17,019 nucleotides of DNA from JBALVO01 sp036961445 (GTDB lineage: Bacteria; Pseudomonadota; Gammaproteobacteria; Pseudomonadales; Halieaceae). Under the pieces are notes generated by a model. That model was not told the DNA's origin. It searched no databases and saw nothing but the letters and a program-made list of their open reading frames with translations. Of the stretch, positions 13,694 to 17,019 are shown piece after piece. Where the stretch lies: NCBI GenBank assembly GCA_036961445.1, contig JBALVO010000079.1, positions 1 to 17,019 on the forward strand, in the 5' to 3' direction. The translations under genes and the position numbers were made by a program. Each line of letters starts with the position of its first letter. The first letter of the stretch is position 1.

Positions 13694-15106
13694 CTACAGG
13701 CCCAGGTATTCTTTGGTAATAGTAAAAATCTGTGGTTGCTGCACAAAGGGCGGAATCAGGCCTTGTCCCTGCGCGTTACTGAGTAACGGCACGCTGGCAC
13801 CGGTGTGTTCTTCCATCATGAAGTTGGTGGTGGCGTAGTTCACCGCCATTCGACTTCCCTCCGGCGTGATAATACGTGCCAGTTTTCCCGGGGTATACAT
13901 AGGTATCGGGAAGGCGGCAAACAGACTTACATCGGGAATCAGCTGCGCTGCCTGGGCATGGTCAGCTGTAACCATGATCAAAGTATGTGGGTGGCTCTCG
14001 GCAAAGGCCAGTGCGCTGGCCAGTGCTTCATTCAATTGCTCCAACTCGCCAATGGAGCCGCAAGGCTTGCGTTCGTGCGATTGTTTGTCAATGGATGCCG
14101 ATTCTATCATCAGGAAAAAACCGCGACTGTTGTCATGGGACAGGTGCGCCAGGGCTGCATCAGTCATTTGCCGCAAGCTGGGCACGGCGGTAAAGGCAGG
14201 GTTTGTCACACAGGTCATTGGTTCCGGCAACGTTACATCACCCAGGTAGGCGTGCACATGGTTTAACAAGCTGGGCTCGGGTTCTTCTGCTTCTCGGCCG
14301 TCCTGGCCCTGCAAGCGCACCGGCATGGTGCTTTTCGCAAACAAGCCAAGTAGGCGCTGGCCAGGATTGGCAGCGGTAAGTTCCTCGACGTTTGACACTA
14401 TTTGAAACCCATTTTCTATAGCCAATGCTCTCACGCTGAATTTCTCGCCTTCCGCGCTGGGAGCGAAATGCTTGCTGCCGCCACCCAGAATCACATCCAG
14501 GTCAGATTGGGCCAGTTGCTCCGCTATAGAGCCTTTGCCGCCATTGGCTTTCAGGTCTGGCGAGCAGTCGCCCACGGGAACGTCATGCAAAGTGACATCT
14601 ACCATGGCATTCGGGTTTTCGCACATGCGGAAATTGATGTGTGCGGCAAAGGCGGCGGGTGTGGCATCGGTGACACTTGCGGTGGAGACAATACCGCTGC
14701 GCAGACCGGCAGCGGCGGCTAGCTCCACAATCGTCTCAATATCCTGGTCGTCACCGGCACTGGTGCTGATGCGACCACGACTGGTCACTACCCCGGTGGC
14801 CATGCTGGTCGCCGTGTTGGCGGAATCGGCAACGTACACCGGTTTACCGTCGATCCGGTCCTGTGTGGTCAGGATCTGGGAAATGGCGCGCAGGGGCATC
14901 TGATCCATCAGTAACTGCCCGCTGGCCCCCTTGAGGTAGTTGCGGGCAATAGTGATCTGCTGGTCATCCATGCCATCACCGATGATGAGGATGACATGGC
15001 GTGGATCTGCGGTGGTGGTCAGCTCAATCTGCCCGCTCTGGGCCATGCCCGGAGTGGCGGTGAGCAGGGCGACGCTCAACAGGCAACTCAGTGTCAGCTT
15101 TGGCAT
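13694..15106 (-). CDS. phoA: Secreted alkaline phosphatase
   Basis: The chosen start is the ATG at 15106, giving 470 residues with a signal peptide of about 22 (LSCLLSVALLTATPGMA); the frame is open upstream to 15160 but that part is not signal-like. Metal and active-site features of the PhoA family are visible: I-I-G-D-G-M (Asp44), the catalytic serine motif D-S-A-N-T-A-T-S (Ser95), the metal-binding M-I-E-S-A-S-I-D-K-Q-S-H, and the late T-A-D-H-A-Q. It should hydrolyse phosphate monoesters in the periplasm or outside the cell for phosphate scavenging. No Pho box could be recognised by eye upstream. It is transcribed divergently from glnK and convergently with exeB. Confidence 0.92.
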   Translation of the reverse strand: MPKLTLSCLLSVALLTATPGMAQSGQIELTTTADPRHVILIIGDGMDDQQITIARNYLKGASGQLLMDQMPLRAISQILTTQDRIDGKPVYVADSANTATSMATGVVTSRGRISTSAGDDQDIETIVELAAAAGLRSGIVSTASVTDATPAAFAAHINFRMCENPNAMVDVTLHDVPVGDCSPDLKANGGKGSIAEQLAQSDLDVILGGGSKHFAPSAEGEKFSVRALAIENGFQIVSNVEELTAANPGQRLLGLFAKSTMPVRLQGQDGREAEEPEPSLLNHVHAYLGDVTLPEPMTCVTNPAFTAVPSLRQMTDAALAHLSHDNSRGFFLMIESASIDKQSHERKPCGSIGELEQLNEALASALAFAESHPHTLIMVTADHAQAAQLIPDVSLFAAFPIPMYTPGKLARIITPEGSRMAVNYATTNFMMEEHTGASVPLLSNAQGQGLIPPFVQQPQIFTITKEYLGL

Positions 15107-15409
15107 AATGATAATCCGGCAAGTACGATAAAAATTGGCGTATTGATACCATGTTGCCATAGCGGTTGCACGGGAAGTTCCGAATTCTCCGGATTGATGC
15201 GCGATGGTCAGATTTTCTGAACTAAAATTCGCCTTTTGAGGATTTTCTTCGGGTCAAGGGCGGCAAAGCAGGCGACATCGCTTAACCTTTACGGTGCATT
15301 GTGGCAGGATTCGCCCTCCCGTCGCTCGAGAGTGTAGGGGAACAGCTCTGTAATGCCCGCTAAAGTGCAAGACTACAATAATCGGGTCCAAAAACGGTGA
15401 GGAAAACAC
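15107..15409. promoter_or_regulatory. Shared intergenic region between phoA and glnK-amtB
   Basis: About 300 bases carry the promoters of two divergent nutrient genes. A -10-like TACAAT at 15374-15379 stands at a usable distance before the glnK ATG at 15410, but no good -35 was found. I looked for a sigma-54 GG-N10-GC element and for a Pho box and saw no convincing match. The glnK ribosome binding site is GAGG at 15399-15402, 7 bases before the ATG. Confidence 0.4.
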
Positions 15410-15748
15410 ATGAAAATGATGACTGCAATCATCAAGCCCTTCAAGCTTGATGATGTTCGCGATGCGCTGCACCAGATCGGCATAGCCGGAATGACAGTGG
15501 AAGAGGTTAAGGGGTACGGCCGGCAAAAAGGCCATACCGAATTGTATCGGGGTGCGGAATATATTGTGGAGTTCCAGCCCAAGGTAAAAATACAGATCGC
15601 GATTAGCAGTGATCAGGTAGACGCAGCCATAGACGCGATTTGCGCGGCTGCCAGCACCGGAAAAATAGGTGATGGCAAGATTTTTGTTACCCCGCTGGAG
15701 CAGAGTATTCGCATACGCACCGGCGAGACCGGTGAAGACGCGCTTTGA
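15410..15748 (+). CDS. glnK: Nitrogen regulatory PII protein GlnK
   Basis: The protein has 112 residues, exactly the PII family length. It begins K-M-M-T-A-I-I-K-P-F-K-L-D-D-V and has the T-loop G-H-T-E-L-Y-R-G-A-E-Y with Tyr51, the residue uridylylated under nitrogen limitation in the family. The B-loop appears as T-G-K-I-G-D-G-K-I-F at about 83-92, which binds nucleotides. As a trimer it should block AmtB when nitrogen is plentiful. It lies 15 bases upstream of amtB, the standard glnK-amtB order, so the two are cotranscribed. Confidence 0.96.
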   Translation: MKMMTAIIKPFKLDDVRDALHQIGIAGMTVEEVKGYGRQKGHTELYRGAEYIVEFQPKVKIQIAISSDQVDAAIDAICAAASTGKIGDGKIFVTPLEQSIRIRTGETGEDAL

Positions 15749-15763
15749 TTTTGGGGTAATACC

Positions 15764-17019
15764 ATGAAAATTATACAAAAAATTGTGCTTGGCGCAGCGG
15801 TGATGCTGGTGTCGATAGGTGCCAGCGCCGACGAACTTAACCAGGCCGATACGGCCTGGGTCCTAACCTCAACAGCGCTTGTGTTGTTTATGACCATACC
15901 GGGCCTGTCGCTGTTTTACGGTGGACTGGTGCGGGTCAAGAACGTGCTGTCGATATTGATGCAATGTTTTGCTTTGACCTGCCTGATGTCGCTGGTGTGG
16001 TTTGTCGTGGGTTACACCATTGCCTTCGGCAGCGACGGGGTGGAGCAGGGCATGTGGATTGGTGACTTTGGTAATGTGCTGTTCGCCAATATGACCATGG
16101 ATACCATGAACGGTGGTATACCGGCCGTGCTGTTCGCTACTTTCCAGATGACGTTTGCCATTATCACCCCGGCGCTTATTCTGGGGGGGTTTGCTGAGCG
16201 CATGCGCTTTTCTGCCATGATGTTATTCAGCACCATCTGGTTGATCGTGGTTTACTCCCCGGTTTGCCACTGGGTCTGGGGTGGCGGTTGGCTGGGTGAT
16301 ATGGGTTTACAGGACTTTGCAGGCGGAACAGTGGTGCATATCACCGCTGCGGTAGCAGCGCTGGTCGCCGCCGTTATGATGGGGCCGCGCAAGGGTTTTG
16401 GCACGGTGGCCATGCCGCCGCACAACCTGACCATGACAGTCACCGGCGCCGGTATGCTGTGGGTAGGCTGGTTCGGTTTTAACGCCGGGTCCGCTGTTGC
16501 CGCTGACAATAGCGCGGCCATGGCTATGTTGGTCACCCACCTGTCGGCATCCTGTGGTGCGCTGGCGTGGATGACCATGGAATGGGTGCGTCACGGCAAG
16601 CCGTCGGTACTGGGTATGGTCACCGGTATGGTGGCAGGCCTGGGCACGATAACGCCGGCCTCCGGCTCAGTGGGTCCCGCTGCTGCGGTGCTGATTGGCT
16701 TGAGTGCAGGCGTGATTTGCTACTATGCCACCAACTACCTGAAACAAGTGCTGAAAATCGATGACAGCCTGGATGTCTTTCCCGTGCATGGGGTTGGCGG
16801 TATTCTGGGAACGCTGTTGGCGGGTGTATTTTGCTCCACCCAGCTCGGTATTTTGAGCGGCAACGGCTTTTCTGATGGCATCGACAGTATAGGCGGTCAG
16901 CTGATGGTGCAGGCCACAGGTGTATTGGCTACTTTTGGCTATACACTGGTTGCCACAATCCTCATTCTCAAACTGGTGGATATGATGGTTGGCCTGCGCG
17001 TAGACGAAGATGAAGAGAC
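15764..17019 (+). CDS. amtB: Ammonium transporter AmtB (3' end beyond window)
   Basis: The frame starts at the ATG at 15764 and is open for 418 complete codons to the last base, so the C-terminus is cut off. It has a signal peptide (MKIIQKIVLGAAVML..., likely cut after A-S-A) and the eleven-helix pattern of the Amt/Rh family. The twin pore histidines are present: His192 in A-G-G-T-V-V-H-I and His342 in F-P-V-H-G-V-G-G. The conserved Asp184 before F-A-G-G and the W-V-G-W-F-G-F-N-A-G-S block are also intact. The acidic end V-D-E-D-E-E is where the cytosolic tail that contacts GlnK begins; only some 20 codons are likely missing. Spacing of 15 bases from glnK implies one transcript. Confidence 0.96.
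   Translation, partial: MKIIQKIVLGAAVMLVSIGASADELNQADTAWVLTSTALVLFMTIPGLSLFYGGLVRVKNVLSILMQCFALTCLMSLVWFVVGYTIAFGSDGVEQGMWIGDFGNVLFANMTMDTMNGGIPAVLFATFQMTFAIITPALILGGFAERMRFSAMMLFSTIWLIVVYSPVCHWVWGGGWLGDMGLQDFAGGTVVHITAAVAALVAAVMMGPRKGFGTVAMPPHNLTMTVTGAGMLWVGWFGFNAGSAVAADNSAAMAMLVTHLSASCGALAWMTMEWVRHGKPSVLGMVTGMVAGLGTITPASGSVGPAAAVLIGLSAGVICYYATNYLKQVLKIDDSLDVFPVHGVGGILGTLLAGVFCSTQLGILSGNGFSDGIDSIGGQLMVQATGVLATFGYTLVATILILKLVDMMVGLRVDEDEE

Noticed and set aside
15290..15345. Possible sigma-54 -24/-12 element before glnK
   Set aside because: GG and GC pairs occur, but the spacing is 8 or 9 bases rather than 10, and the flanking bases fit poorly.

Overview
The window looks like chromosomal DNA of a Gram-negative gammaproteobacterium, plausibly a marine or oligotrophic type. 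The basis is gene content only: an ExeA/GspA-ExeB/GspB pair of type II secretion accessory proteins, a periplasmic alkaline phosphatase, a GlnK-AmtB ammonium module, a DUF3179 lipoprotein, a DUF445 membrane protein, and signal peptides and a lipobox typical of this group. No rRNA, tRNA, CRISPR array, transposase, integrase or prophage gene was recognised. Base composition looks mixed and moderate. The genes at 5860-10837 and the intergenic stretches look more AT-rich by eye than the exeA-exeB, phoA and amtB blocks.

Layout. 1-198 is the tail of an unidentified protein. 272-580 is a small exported DUF4124-like protein. 752-2131 (DUF3179 lipoprotein) converges on 2128-3354 (DUF445), and the two share a CTAG that forms both stop codons. 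3608-3769 is a 53-codon exported peptide gene with a strong ribosome binding site. 3844-4755 (minus) is an EamA/DMT transporter. 4985-5194 is a well-formed small ORF whose only reasonable start is ATC. 5312-5845 is a membrane-anchored retropepsin-like protease. 5914-6282 and 6279-6644 (GFA-type zinc protein and cupin) overlap by ATGA and end at a terminator.

The middle accessory part (6645-10837) holds a PaiA-like acetyltransferase translationally coupled to a LuxR-type regulator (7151-8360), a 48-aa single-pass membrane microprotein with its own ribosome binding site and terminator (8749-8954), a short-chain dehydrogenase on the minus strand (9131-9958), and a PaiB-like FMN-binding protein (10202-10837). 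An orphan minus-strand terminator lies at 6775-6801.

The right part is conventional. exeA-exeB (11052-13674) should energise and anchor assembly of the type II secretin across peptidoglycan. phoA (13694-15106, minus) is a likely secreted phosphatase. glnK-amtB (15410 to the window end) senses nitrogen status and imports ammonium. phoA and glnK are divergent, sharing about 300 bp that may carry both nutrient-responsive promoters.

I did not find a convincing new multi-gene system. The most unusual signals are the ATC-start gene, two microprotein genes, the split PaiA/PaiB neighbourhood with an unfamiliar LuxR-type regulator, and an inverted repeat just upstream of exeA.
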